Shown here: in pieces, positions 10,199 to 19,103 of the stretch
Numbering within the stretch: the first letter of the stretch is position 1
How the letters are laid out: every line of letters begins with the position of its first letter
Assembly: GCA_947498415.1 (NCBI GenBank)
Contig: CANMKB010000003.1
Location: forward strand, 310,001 to 374,000
Reading direction: 5' to 3'
From: an uncultured Paracoccaceae bacterium
GTDB lineage: Bacteria; Pseudomonadota; Alphaproteobacteria; Rhodobacterales; Rhodobacteraceae
Length of the DNA stretch: 64,000 nucleotides
The notes under the pieces: model-generated
The model's input: the letters and a program-made list of their open reading frames with translations, nothing else
The model's database searches: none
Told to the model about the DNA's origin: nothing
Program-made: the position numbers and the translations under genes

Positions 10199-10231
10199 GC
10201 CTCAGACCCGGAAAACCGGGCGTTTTGAGGC
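10199..10231 (+). promoter_or_regulatory. Nested hairpin in the ftsW leader
   Basis: An outer stem GCCTCA/TGAGGC (10199-10204 with 10226-10231) encloses an inner CCCGG-AAAA-CCGGG hairpin (10207-10220). It lies 17 bases before the ftsW ATG and has no T run of a normal terminator. The 243-bp gap 10006-10248 otherwise shows no gene. Confidence 0.45.
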
Positions 10232-10248
10232 AAATTCGGCAGGTACCA

Positions 10249-11415
10249 ATGACAGAGATGGTCTATGGCGCACTCCCCCGGCGGGATGTGGAGCCTATTC
10301 TTCCTAAATGGTGGCGTACTTTAGATAAATGGACTGTGTCCTGCATCTTGATCCTTTTCGGGATCGGGTTGCTGTTGGGCCTGGCCGCAAGCCCTCCGCT
10401 GGCTGAAAAGAACGGATTTGCCCATTTCCACTATGTCACGCGCCAAGCGATTTTTGGCGGCGCAGCACTTGTGGCTATGATTATTACGTCGATGCTAGAC
10501 CCCAAGCTGGTCCGTCGTTTGGCGGTGCTTGGGTTCCTTGCCTCTTTTGTCGCTTTGCTGCTGTTGCCCTTTTTGGGCACGGATTTCGGCAAAGGCGCGG
10601 TGCGCTGGTATTCGTTGGGCTTTGCCTCGGTGCAGCCGTCAGAATTCTTAAAACCGGGTTTTGTGGTGGTCGCTGCTTGGTTGATGGCTGCGAGCACAGA
10701 GATTAACGGCCCTCCGGGTAAGCTGTGGTCGTTTATGCTGACCGTCACAATCGCTATGATCCTTGTGATGCAGCCCGACTTTGGGCAGGCCTGCCTGATC
10801 TTGTTTGCATGGGGCGTGATGTATTTTATCGCTGGTGCACCGATGATGCTTTTGGTGGGCATGGCAGGTCTTGTGACCGTGGGCGGCATGGTTGCTTACA
10901 ACAGTTCTGAACACTTTGCCCGCCGGATTGATGGCTTTCTATCTGCGGATGTCGACCCAACCACGCAGCTTGGCTATGCCACAAATGCTATCCGCGAAGG
11001 CGGGTTCTTTGGCGTGGGTGTTGGCGAAGGGCAAGTGAAGTGGAGCCTGCCAGACGCGCATACAGATTTCATCATTGCTGTTGCCGCTGAGGAATACGGC
11101 CTCGCGCTGGTTCTCATTGTGATCGCTTTGTATGCCTTTATCGTCGGTCGTTCTTTCCTGCGTTTGATGCGCGAACGCGATCCATTCATTCGTTTGGCGG
11201 GCACAGGTTTGGCCGCGATGTTTGGCGTTCAGGCGATGATTAACATGGGGGTGGCCGTGCGCCTGTTGCCGGCCAAGGGGATGACATTGCCCTTTGTGAG
11301 CTATGGCGGTAGTTCTTTGATCGCAGGCGGCATTGCTGTTGGGATGCTATTGGCATTTACGCGCAGCCGTCCGCAGGGCGAAATCAGTGATATTCTCAGA
11401 GGTCACTACAGATGA
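10249..11415 (+). CDS. ftsW: FtsW, septal peptidoglycan glycosyltransferase (SEDS family)
   Basis: SEDS-family membrane protein of 388 residues with about ten transmembrane segments. With a class B PBP it polymerises lipid II at the septum. Conserved pieces are visible: the [10 protein letters not shown] segment, the periplasmic loop with [20 protein letters not shown], and the C-terminal [14 protein letters not shown] 10249 is preferred to the upstream TTG 10225, since the resulting MTEMVYG start is what I expect for this group. The stop overlaps the murG start (ATGA). Confidence 0.95.
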   Translation: MTEMVYGALPRRDVEPILPKWWRTLDKWTVSCILILFGIGLLLGLAASPPLAEKNGFAHFHYVTRQAIFGGAALVAMIITSMLDPKLVRRLAVLGFLASFVALLLLPFLGTDFGKGAVRWYSLGFASVQPSEFLKPGFVVVAAWLMAASTEINGPPGKLWSFMLTVTIAMILVMQPDFGQACLILFAWGVMYFIAGAPMMLLVGMAGLVTVGGMVAYNSSEHFARRIDGFLSADVDPTTQLGYATNAIREGGFFGVGVGEGQVKWSLPDAHTDFIIAVAAEEYGLALVLIVIALYAFIVGRSFLRLMRERDPFIRLAGTGLAAMFGVQAMINMGVAVRLLPAKGMTLPFVSYGGSSLIAGGIAVGMLLAFTRSRPQGEISDILRGHYR

Positions 11416-12506
11416 CAAAACAGCCGCTGCTGGTAATGGCAGCCGGAGGCACCGGGGGGCATATGTTCCCTGCTCAGGCCCTGGCCGAAGCGATGTTGGC
11501 CAAAGGCTGGCGCGTGAAACTTAGCACTGATGCGCGAGGGGCGCGGTACACCGGCGGCTTTCCGGACGCAGTAGAAATTGAGGTGGTTCCCTCAGCAACC
11601 TTTGCGCGAGGTGGTGTCGTTGCCAAGTTGGGTGTACCCCTCAAGATTTTGGCGGGTGTGGCCTCTGCTGCGATGAAACTGCGCAAAGACCGCCCCCAAG
11701 CTGTAATCGGCTTTGGCGGCTATCCTTCAATTCCAGCCTTGGGCGCGGCGTGGTTGCTCAAGCTTCCGCGCCTTATTCATGAACAAAATGGCGTACTTGG
11801 CCGCGTAAACGAACGCTTTTCAAAGCGCGTTGATGCAATTGCCTGTGGCACTTGGCCAACCAAATTGCCCGAGGGTCTTGAGGGCGTTTATGTTGGCAAT
11901 CCGGTGCGCGGCACTGTGCTTGATAAAGCAGGGGCCGGTTATATCCCTCCGGGTGATTACCCGATGTCGATCCTGGTGATTGGCGGATCGCAAGGTGCGC
12001 GTATTTTATCTGACATAGTGCCCCCTGCGATTGATGCTTTGCCAACTGAATTGCGCCGTCATATTCGTGTCAGCCATCAAGCCCGTGGCGAAGATTTTGA
12101 CCGTGTTGCGAAGTACTATGCCGACCAAGCGATTGACGCGGACGTGCAAGAGTTTTTCACCGATATTCCAGAACGCATGAGCGAAGCCCAATTGGTGATT
12201 TCACGGGCAGGGGCATCCTCTGTCGCGGACATCTCTGTTATTGGGCGTCCGGCGATTCTGGTGCCTTTGGCCGCTGCCATTCGTGATGAACAATCCGCCA
12301 ATGCGCGGGGTCTTGCCGATGCGGGTGCGGCGATTGTCATCCCTGAAAACCTGCTTGAGGTCGACAGCCTTTCCGAGCAGATAGCCACAGTTCTCAGCAG
12401 CTATGATGGCGCGTTGCAAATGTCACGCTCTGCATTGTCTGTATCAAAGCCGGATGCCACCGAAAATCTGGTTGCTCTGGTCGAAGAAATTGCGAGTAAG
12501 GAATAA
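11412..12506 (+). CDS. murG: MurG, lipid II synthase (GlcNAc transferase)
   Basis: Peripheral membrane GT-B glycosyltransferase of 364 residues that adds GlcNAc to lipid I. The N-terminal [10 protein letters not shown] loop (residues 11-20) and the C-terminal nucleotide-binding region, with [13 protein letters not shown] near residue 262, fit the family. It overlaps ftsW by four bases and precedes murC by three, so the three are translated from one message. Confidence 0.95.
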   Translation: MTKQPLLVMAAGGTGGHMFPAQALAEAMLAKGWRVKLSTDARGARYTGGFPDAVEIEVVPSATFARGGVVAKLGVPLKILAGVASAAMKLRKDRPQAVIGFGGYPSIPALGAAWLLKLPRLIHEQNGVLGRVNERFSKRVDAIACGTWPTKLPEGLEGVYVGNPVRGTVLDKAGAGYIPPGDYPMSILVIGGSQGARILSDIVPPAIDALPTELRRHIRVSHQARGEDFDRVAKYYADQAIDADVQEFFTDIPERMSEAQLVISRAGASSVADISVIGRPAILVPLAAAIRDEQSANARGLADAGAAIVIPENLLEVDSLSEQIATVLSSYDGALQMSRSALSVSKPDATENLVALVEEIASKE

Positions 12507-12509
12507 GTT

Positions 12510-13907
12510 ATGAATGCAGCCACGAAACTTCCCGGTGACGTCGGGCCGATCCATTTTGTTGGGATCGGGGGCATTGGGATGTCGGGGATTGCCGAGGTTC
12601 TGTTGAACCATGGGTATGTGGTGCAGGGGTCAGACCTGAAAGACAGCAAAATCACGCAACGCCTTGAGAAAATGGGCGCGACGATTTTCATCGGACAAAA
12701 GGCCGAAAACCTTGAGAATGCCGAGGTTGTGGTGATTTCATCCGCGATCAAGCCCGGCAATGCTGAATTGGACGAGGCTCGCCTTAAGGGTCTGCCTGTT
12801 GTGCGCCGTGCCGAAATGCTGGCCGAGCTGATGCGCCTGAAGTCAAACATCGCAGTGGCGGGGACCCACGGGAAAACCACGACGACGACGATGGTTGCGG
12901 CACTGCTGGATCACGGTAAGTTTGACCCAACGGTTGTTAATGGCGGCATCATTCATGCCTATGACTCAAACGCACGTGTGGGCGATGGCGAGTGGATGGT
13001 GGTCGAAGCGGATGAATCTGACGGTACCTTTAACCGTCTGCCCGCGACGATCGCGATTGTCACCAATATCGACCCAGAGCACATGGAGCACTGGGGTGAT
13101 TTTGATACGCTCCGCGCAGGTTTCCATGAGTTTGTATCCAACATCCCGTTCTATGGCTTGGCGGTGTGCTGTACCGATCATCCAGAAGTGCAAACCCTGG
13201 TTGGTAAAATCACCGACCGCCGTGTTGTGACCTTTGGCTTTAATGCGCAGGCAGATGTGCGGGCTGTGAACCTGACTTATAAGGCAGGTGTCGCCTATTT
13301 TGACGTGGCTTTGCAGAACGAAGACACAGTGATCGAAGGCTGTCGTTTGCCGATGCCAGGGGATCACAACGTGTCTAATGCCCTAAGTGCCGTGGCGATT
13401 GCTCGTCATCTGGGCATGAAGGCTGACGAAATTCGCGAAGCACTGGCGAACTTTGGAGGTGTGAACCGCCGCTTTACCAAAGTGGGTGAAGTGAACGGTG
13501 TGACTATTATTGATGACTACGGCCATCACCCAGTTGAAATTGCGGCTGTTCTCAAGGCAGCGCGTCAGGCCAGCGAAGGCCGTGTGATCGCAGTACACCA
13601 GCCGCACCGCTACAGCCGTCTTGAAAGTCTGTTCGAAGATTTCTGCACCTGCTTTAATGAAGCGGATGTGGTCGCGATCGCCGAAGTCTTTGCGGCAGGC
13701 GAAGATCCCATCGAAGGGGCAGGGCGCGATGATCTTGTTGCTGGTTTGATTGCCCATGGTCACCGTCATGCACGTGCAATTGTGAACGAAGATGATCTTG
13801 AGCGTCTCGTGCGCGAACAGGCCACTCCGGGCGATATTGTTGTATGTCTGGGCGCGGGTACCATCAGCACCTGGGCCAACGGCCTACCTGATCGCCTGAA
13901 CCGCTAA
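12510..13907 (+). CDS. murC: MurC, UDP-MurNAc:L-alanine ligase
   Basis: Cytoplasmic ligase of 465 residues, the first of the Mur amino-acid ligases. The N-terminal domain shows [12 protein letters not shown] (12-23), the ATP loop is [10 protein letters not shown] near residue 118, and [10 protein letters not shown] near residue 335 is the MurC-type motif. AAGGA seven bases upstream supports ATG 12510. Confidence 0.95.
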   Translation: MNAATKLPGDVGPIHFVGIGGIGMSGIAEVLLNHGYVVQGSDLKDSKITQRLEKMGATIFIGQKAENLENAEVVVISSAIKPGNAELDEARLKGLPVVRRAEMLAELMRLKSNIAVAGTHGKTTTTTMVAALLDHGKFDPTVVNGGIIHAYDSNARVGDGEWMVVEADESDGTFNRLPATIAIVTNIDPEHMEHWGDFDTLRAGFHEFVSNIPFYGLAVCCTDHPEVQTLVGKITDRRVVTFGFNAQADVRAVNLTYKAGVAYFDVALQNEDTVIEGCRLPMPGDHNVSNALSAVAIARHLGMKADEIREALANFGGVNRRFTKVGEVNGVTIIDDYGHHPVEIAAVLKAARQASEGRVIAVHQPHRYSRLESLFEDFCTCFNEADVVAIAEVFAAGEDPIEGAGRDDLVAGLIAHGHRHARAIVNEDDLERLVREQATPGDIVVCLGAGTISTWANGLPDRLNR

Positions 13908-13927
13908 CTTTTGGGCACGGAGGCGAA

Positions 13928-14176
13928 ATGTCGTATTCCATCATTGCCGCATTGCTTTGGATGGTTGTGACCAACCTGCGAGGCATGTTTCCCAGCAAAG
14001 ACCATCACTGGAAGTTTGCCTACGTCATGATTGGCATCGGTGTGCCGATCTTGTTGTGGGTGTTTTATGAAAACGGACCATGGATTGCACTTGTGCTGCT
14101 TTTGGGCGCAATGTGGGTGATGCGATGGCCTGTGATTTATCTGGGCCGCTGGCTACGTAAACAAGCGGGGCGATAA
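13928..14176 (+). CDS. DUF2484 family small membrane protein
   Basis: Small protein of 82 residues with three hydrophobic segments (about 1-17, 33-48 and 51-66) and a basic C-terminal tail. It matches my memory of DUF2484, a family found between murC and murB in Rhodobacterales; the FPSKDHHW motif near residue 22 is characteristic. Its function is unknown. The ribosome site GGAGG lies a few bases upstream. Its stop TAA overlaps the next start (TAATG), so it is coupled to the following membrane protein. Confidence 0.8.
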   Translation: MSYSIIAALLWMVVTNLRGMFPSKDHHWKFAYVMIGIGVPILLWVFYENGPWIALVLLLGAMWVMRWPVIYLGRWLRKQAGR

Positions 14177-14511
14177 TGGACGCAGAACGGCTATTGATCA
14201 TTGGTGGAACGATGGCTCTTTTGATGGCCATCGCCGGGTTTGTTTTAACGCAACGCAATGCGTGGCGGGCCATTCTGGTTTTGGTGGCGCTGTTTGGTGG
14301 CCTGAACATCGGTACCTTTATCTGGTCTGAAATCCTTGAGGGGTGGAGCAGCTTCCGCCTGTTCCTCTTTTGGATTGCAGCCCTGTTGCCGCCGCTTTTG
14401 GGTTTGGCTATTGGGGCAGCCGTTGGATATTTTGTGAATTGGCGTATCGCTAAAATTCGCCCGGTGTCTCAAAAAACCGTTGTCGTGACGGATAAAGATG
14501 AAAGCGTTTAA
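14176..14511 (+). CDS. Small membrane protein of unknown function in the dcw cluster
   Basis: Protein of 111 residues with three predicted transmembrane helices (about 5-23, 32-50 and 61-87) and a charged cytoplasmic-type tail ending in TDKDESV. I do not recognise a named family. It is translationally coupled to the DUF2484 gene (one-base overlap) and is followed by murB three bases after its stop, so it is expressed with precursor-synthesis genes. A helper role for the membrane steps of wall synthesis is a guess from position only. Confidence 0.75.
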   Translation: MDAERLLIIGGTMALLMAIAGFVLTQRNAWRAILVLVALFGGLNIGTFIWSEILEGWSSFRLFLFWIAALLPPLLGLAIGAAVGYFVNWRIAKIRPVSQKTVVVTDKDESV

Positions 14512-14514
14512 TCT

Positions 14515-15432
14515 ATGACCGCACTGCCTCAGCCACGTGGAAAACTGACACCAGATCGCCCATTGGCTGATCTGACTTGGCTGCGCGTAGGCGGCCCCGC
14601 AGATTTTCTGTTTCAACCGGCTGATTTGGATGACTTGCAAGGGTTTTTGGCCCAGCTTGACCCATCGGTTGAGGTTTTCCCGATGGGGGTCGGCAGCAAT
14701 CTGATCGTGCGCGATGGGGGCTTGCGGGCGGTTGTGATCCGTATGGGGCGTGGCTTTAATCGTATTTCAGTTCAGGGAAACCGTGTGACAGTGGGCGTTG
14801 CGGCGCTTGATGCGCATGTGGCCCGTAAGGCCGCCGAAGCAGGTGTTGACCTGACATTCTTGCGCACGATTCCGGGGGCTATCGGCGGGGCTGTGCGTAT
14901 GAACGCAGGCTGCTATGGCTCTTATGTGGCAGATGTCTTTGTCGAAGCCAAAGCTGTGACCCGAACAGGTGAGCTTGTCACACTGAGCGCAAAAGATTTG
15001 AATTTCCAATATCGCCAGACAGATTTGCCCCAGGGCTGGGTGCTGGTAGAGGCAACTTTTGAAGGGCCATCTGGCGATCCGGCGGTGCTTGCCGCGCGTA
15101 TGGAAGACCAATTGGCCAAACGGGACGCAACGCAACCCACCAAAGATCGCAGTGCAGGCAGCACATTCCGCAATCCGGCTGGGTTTTCAAGCACCGGCAA
15201 GGCAGATGACGTGCATGATCTTAAGGCTTGGAAGGTCATTGACGACGCCGGAATGCGCGGTGCGATGGTGGGCGGCGCTCAGATGAGCGAGATGCATTCC
15301 AACTTTATGATCAATACGGGTGGCGCAACTGCCGCAGATTTGGAAAACCTCGGTGAAGAGGTGCGAAAAAGGGTTTTCGACAACAGTGGAATAACGCTAG
15401 AGTGGGAAATCAAAAGGGTCGGCGAATTTTAA
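14515..15432 (+). CDS. murB: MurB, UDP-N-acetylenolpyruvoylglucosamine reductase
   Basis: FAD enzyme of 305 residues that reduces UDP-GlcNAc-enolpyruvate to UDP-MurNAc with NADPH. FAD-binding [12 protein letters not shown] is near residues 58-69 and [19 protein letters not shown] near 119. The C-terminal SAGSTFRNP segment supplies the catalytic serine of type I MurB. It closes the murC-to-murB run; a 159-bp hairpin-rich gap follows. Confidence 0.95.
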   Translation: MTALPQPRGKLTPDRPLADLTWLRVGGPADFLFQPADLDDLQGFLAQLDPSVEVFPMGVGSNLIVRDGGLRAVVIRMGRGFNRISVQGNRVTVGVAALDAHVARKAAEAGVDLTFLRTIPGAIGGAVRMNAGCYGSYVADVFVEAKAVTRTGELVTLSAKDLNFQYRQTDLPQGWVLVEATFEGPSGDPAVLAARMEDQLAKRDATQPTKDRSAGSTFRNPAGFSSTGKADDVHDLKAWKVIDDAGMRGAMVGGAQMSEMHSNFMINTGGATAADLENLGEEVRKRVFDNSGITLEWEIKRVGEF

Positions 15433-15499
15433 GGTCGGCATATATAAGACGCGGTGAAACCACCGCACATAATAAGACACAGCAGTTTCGCAGTGTGGA

Positions 15500-15580
15500 C
15501 CGGAGAACCGGGTTGATCCGCTGCTTAAAAGGCCCCAAAAGGGGCGCGAATAAAAAGGCCGAGAACGGCCGTAGATTTTT
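15500..15580 (+). promoter_or_regulatory. Three-hairpin leader between murB and ddl
   Basis: Three stem-loops stand in a row: CCGG-AGAA-CCGG (15500-15511), GCCCC-AAAA-GGGGC (15532-15545) and GGCCG-AGAA-CGGCC (15557-15570). A TTTTT run ends at 15580, directly before the ddl ribosome site GAGG. The last hairpin plus T run looks like an attenuator or partial terminator separating the precursor genes from ddl-ftsQA. Confidence 0.55.
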
Positions 15581-15591
15581 GAGGCACTAAC

Positions 15592-16512
15592 GTGGGTACG
15601 TCGAGCAGGGCAACCCCGAAAGTGGCTGTACTGATGGGTGGACCTTCGGCCGAACGCGAAGTGTCTTTGTCATCAGGGCGTGAATGCGCGGCAGCCCTGA
15701 GGGAGGCAGGATTTGAAGCAATAGAGGTCGATGCAGGCCCCGATTTGGTTCAGAAACTGCAAGATATCAAACCAGACGTCGCTTTTAACGCCCTGCATGG
15801 TCGCTGGGGCGAAGATGGCTGTGTGCAAGGCATTCTTGAATGGCTTGGCATTCCCTATACGCATTCCGGCGTTTTGGCCTCAGCCCTTGCGATGGATAAA
15901 GAACGCACCAAAGCCACCTATCGTGCGGCGGGCTTGCCTGTTGCCGATAGCGTTGTGGCAAACCGCACCGATATTGAAAGCCGCCACATGATGGCACCAC
16001 CCTATGTGGTGAAGCCTTATAACGAAGGCTCTTCAGTTGGTATCTATATTGTACAAGAGGCCGCAAACGGCCCACCAAAGCTGTCAGATGATATGCCTGA
16101 CGAGCTGATGGTCGAAAAATATGTCGCTGGTCGTGAACTGACCGTCTCTGTGATGGGGGATAAAGCCCTGACAGTCACCGACATCATCACCGATGGTTGG
16201 TATGACTACGACGCTAAGTATAAAGAGGGCGGCTCGCGCCACGAGGTGCCTGCGAACTTGCCTGCAGAGATTTTTGACGCGTGCCTGAGCCATGCCCTGA
16301 AAGCACACAAAGTGTTGGGGTGCCGAGGCGTGAGTCGTACCGATTTTCGTTGGGACGAGGCCCAAGGCCTTGAAGGTTTAATCCTGCTGGAAACAAATAC
16401 CCAGCCCGGCATGACCCCAACGTCGCTAACCCCTGAACAGGCGCAAGCCTGTTGCGTTTCATTCCCGAGCTTGTGTCGCTGGTTGGTGGAGGATGCCTCA
16501 TGCAACCGGTAA
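15592..16512 (+). CDS. ddl: D-alanine--D-alanine ligase
   Basis: ATP-grasp enzyme of 306 residues that joins two D-alanines for MurF. The N-terminal GGPSAEREVSLSSG (residues 14-27) is the family signature; EGSSVGIY near residue 146 and the C-terminal LLETNTQPGMTPTSL near residue 262 bind nucleotide, metal and substrate. The start is GTG 15592 with GAGG eight bases upstream. Its 3' end overlaps the ftsQ start by 13 bases. Confidence 0.95.
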   Translation: MGTSSRATPKVAVLMGGPSAEREVSLSSGRECAAALREAGFEAIEVDAGPDLVQKLQDIKPDVAFNALHGRWGEDGCVQGILEWLGIPYTHSGVLASALAMDKERTKATYRAAGLPVADSVVANRTDIESRHMMAPPYVVKPYNEGSSVGIYIVQEAANGPPKLSDDMPDELMVEKYVAGRELTVSVMGDKALTVTDIITDGWYDYDAKYKEGGSRHEVPANLPAEIFDACLSHALKAHKVLGCRGVSRTDFRWDEAQGLEGLILLETNTQPGMTPTSLTPEQAQACCVSFPSLCRWLVEDASCNR

Positions 16513-17390
16513 AATCCCGCGCTCAGGCCAACATCCGCCCCGATCCGGCGCCATCCAGATTATCTTACCGCTTTCAGCGCATGATGCTGACGCCGTTGTT
16601 CCGGTTCGGTCTGCGGGTTGTGCTGCCGTTCACCGTGATGGCAACAGCCACTTGGATGTTTTTTAACGATCAAGACCGGCGTGATCATGTCAGTATGCTG
16701 GTGGACGACATGCGTACGTCGATTGTAGAACGTCCGGAATTCATGGTGCAGACCATGGCGATTGACGGCGCCAGTGATAGCGTCGCCGAAGACATTCGCG
16801 AAGTGCTGCCGATTGATTTCCCGATGAGCAGCTTTGATCTTGATCTGGACGCGATGAAAGACACCATCACGGGGCTATCTCCGGTGAAATCCGCCACACT
16901 TCGTGTGCGCAAAGGTGGCGTGCTGCAAGTTAATGTTGTCGAGCGCAAACCTGTGTTGGTGTGGCGTCTGCGCGATGGGCTGCATCTGGTTGATACCGAA
17001 GGATACGTTGTGGCGCAGGTCGCGCATCGTGAAGAATACAACCACTTGCCCTTGATGGCAGGTGAGGGCGCAGATTCACATACCAACGAGGCGCTGGCCT
17101 TGATGAAGGCCGCGGGGCCTTTGGGAGACCGTGTGCGTGGGATTGTCCGCATGGGCGAGCGGCGATGGGATGTGGTGATGAACCGCGACCAACGCATCAT
17201 GCTGCCCGAAGTTGGGGCCGTTGCTGCGCTCGAGCGTGTTGTTGCGCTTAGCCAAGTACAAGAAATGCTGGAACGCGACCTGAGTGTTGTGGACATGCGG
17301 TTGGGCGAACGGCCCACAATAAGAATAGCAGAAAGATCGGTAGAAGCCTGGTGGCAAATCCGACATATCCAAGTGAGGCATGAGGAATGA
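16500..17390 (+). CDS. ftsQ: FtsQ, divisome membrane protein
   Basis: Bitopic protein of 296 residues: cytoplasmic basic N-terminus, one transmembrane helix near residues 30-48 and a periplasmic part with a POTRA-like domain and beta domain. It links early and late division proteins. ATG 16500 (MQPVKSRAQ) is chosen over the longer frame from 16452, because that lies inside ddl and the shorter start matches related FtsQ proteins as I remember them. The stop overlaps ftsA (ATGA). Confidence 0.92.
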   Translation: MQPVKSRAQANIRPDPAPSRLSYRFQRMMLTPLFRFGLRVVLPFTVMATATWMFFNDQDRRDHVSMLVDDMRTSIVERPEFMVQTMAIDGASDSVAEDIREVLPIDFPMSSFDLDLDAMKDTITGLSPVKSATLRVRKGGVLQVNVVERKPVLVWRLRDGLHLVDTEGYVVAQVAHREEYNHLPLMAGEGADSHTNEALALMKAAGPLGDRVRGIVRMGERRWDVVMNRDQRIMLPEVGAVAALERVVALSQVQEMLERDLSVVDMRLGERPTIRIAERSVEAWWQIRHIQVRHEE

Positions 17391-18721
17391 TCGAGCTGTA
17401 TCAATCCCAACGCGCCATGCGTTCTATGCGCAAGGCTGCGATGCAAAGAGGTGTAGTTGCGGTTCTGGATGTTGGGACGTCCAAAATCGCGTGTTTGGTT
17501 TTGAAATTTGACGGGGATGACCGTGTCGCCGAGGTGGAGGGTATTTCGTCTCTGGCCGGGCAATCTGGGTTCCGCGTGATTGGCGCCGCCTCGACCCGTT
17601 CACGCGGTGTGCGATATGGCGAAATTTCTGCCATGCAAGAAACCGAGCGTGCCATTCGGACCGCTGTGCAAGCCGCCCAAAAGATGGCGCAGGTGCGTGT
17701 TGATCACGTGATTGCCTGTTTCTCTGGGGCAGAGCCGCGGTCCTATGGTCTTGATGGCCGTGTCGAGCTTGAAGATAACGTGGTGTCTGAACAGGACGTT
17801 GCGCGCGTATTGGCCCATTGTGATGTGCCAGATTACGGGCAGGGCCGCGAAGTTTTACACGCTCATCCTGTGAATTTCTCGCTGGATCACCGTTCTGGTC
17901 TCTCAGACCCTCGCGGCCAGATGGGCAACGAGCTTACTTGCGACATGCATATGCTGACGGTGGATGCCACTGTCGTTGCGAATGTCGCCCATTGTGTCAA
18001 ACGCTGTGATCTCGAACTCGCGGGTGTTGCGAACTCTGCCTATGTTTCTGGTTTGTCTGCCTTGGTGGAAGATGAGCAGGAGCTCGGTGCGGCGTGCATT
18101 GATATGGGGGGCGGATCGACCTCTGTGTCGATCTTTATGAAAAAACACATGATCTATGCCGACTCTGTGCGTATGGGCGGAGATCACGTGACAGGCGACA
18201 TTTCGATGGGCCTGCAAGTGCCAACAACTACTGCCGAGCGTATCAAAACGCTGCATGGCGGTGTGCATGCCACGGGCATGGATGATCGTGAGATGATCGA
18301 GATTGGTGGCGACACTGGTGACTGGGAGCATGACCGTCGCACGGTCAGCCGCGCCGAGTTGATTGGCATCATTCGCCCACGTGTCGAAGAAATTCTTGAA
18401 GAAACCCGAACACGTCTGGATGCAGCAGGTTTCGAACATCTGCCAAGTCAAAAGATTGTTCTCACCGGGGGGGCAAGTCAGATCCCTGGGTTGGACACTT
18501 TGGCCAGCCGGATCTTGGGGCAGCAAGTGCGTCTTGGCCGCCCGATGCGCGTGCATGGGCTTCCTCAGGCCACAACCGGCCCAGCCTTTAGTTCATCGGT
18601 CGGGATGTGCCTGTTTGCGACGCGTCCACAGGACGAATGCTGGGACTTTGATTTGCCGGTAGAACGGCAAAGCAATCGCACCATCCGCAAGGCGGTGCGT
18701 TGGTTCAAAGCCAACTGGTAA
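17387..18721 (+). CDS. ftsA: FtsA, actin-like divisome protein
   Basis: Actin-fold ATPase of 444 residues that tethers FtsZ to the membrane. VVAVLDVGTSKIACLVL (about 23-39) is the phosphate 1 motif, CIDMGGGSTSVSIF near residue 237 the phosphate 2 motif and VLTGGASQIPG near residue 357 the adenosine motif. The last residues VRWFKANW are the amphipathic membrane-targeting helix. It overlaps ftsQ by four bases. A long 5' control region for ftsZ follows. Confidence 0.95.
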   Translation: MIELYQSQRAMRSMRKAAMQRGVVAVLDVGTSKIACLVLKFDGDDRVAEVEGISSLAGQSGFRVIGAASTRSRGVRYGEISAMQETERAIRTAVQAAQKMAQVRVDHVIACFSGAEPRSYGLDGRVELEDNVVSEQDVARVLAHCDVPDYGQGREVLHAHPVNFSLDHRSGLSDPRGQMGNELTCDMHMLTVDATVVANVAHCVKRCDLELAGVANSAYVSGLSALVEDEQELGAACIDMGGGSTSVSIFMKKHMIYADSVRMGGDHVTGDISMGLQVPTTTAERIKTLHGGVHATGMDDREMIEIGGDTGDWEHDRRTVSRAELIGIIRPRVEEILEETRTRLDAAGFEHLPSQKIVLTGGASQIPGLDTLASRILGQQVRLGRPMRVHGLPQATTGPAFSSSVGMCLFATRPQDECWDFDLPVERQSNRTIRKAVRWFKANW

Positions 18722-19103
18722 TCGAGAATCGAACCTTAAAAGTTGATTAACAAAGGAGCAAACCCCGTCGACAGGGCATGAAGATTCGGCTAAAGTATCT
18801 GTCAAGCGTTAGCATAATGCGCAAAAGGCAGAGCGAGCAGCCCTTGCCGACAGTTTGAATCTTCACGCAAAGTGACCATAATTTGGGTCGCTCGGTTCTG
18901 CGTGTAGTGTTGAGTGTTCAATTTTCCCCAACATTTGGCGATTTCGGCAAAATGCCGCGTGTTGCCTACTTAAAAATGCCATATTTTGTGGGTCATCGCG
19001 CTTTTAGGCGTGACGATACCCTATGCAGGCGCTAATAATGTAGCAGAGTAGGAGAATAAGGCCCGTGCAGACGGGACCAAAAAAACGACAGGCGGACGCT
19101 TCT
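18722..19103 (+). promoter_or_regulatory. ftsZ upstream control region with CtrA-type box and GANTC sites
   Basis: This gap of 382 bases has no supported gene. It holds a perfect TTAA-N7-TTAAC box, TTAAAAGTTGATTAAC (18736-18751), matching the CtrA full site. Three GANTC sites, the CcrM methylation target, stand at 18726-18730, 18783-18787 and 18857-18861. In Caulobacter, ftsZ is controlled by CtrA and by GANTC methylation; whether that holds here is inference. A ribosome site AGGAGA is at 19050-19055. Confidence 0.6.
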
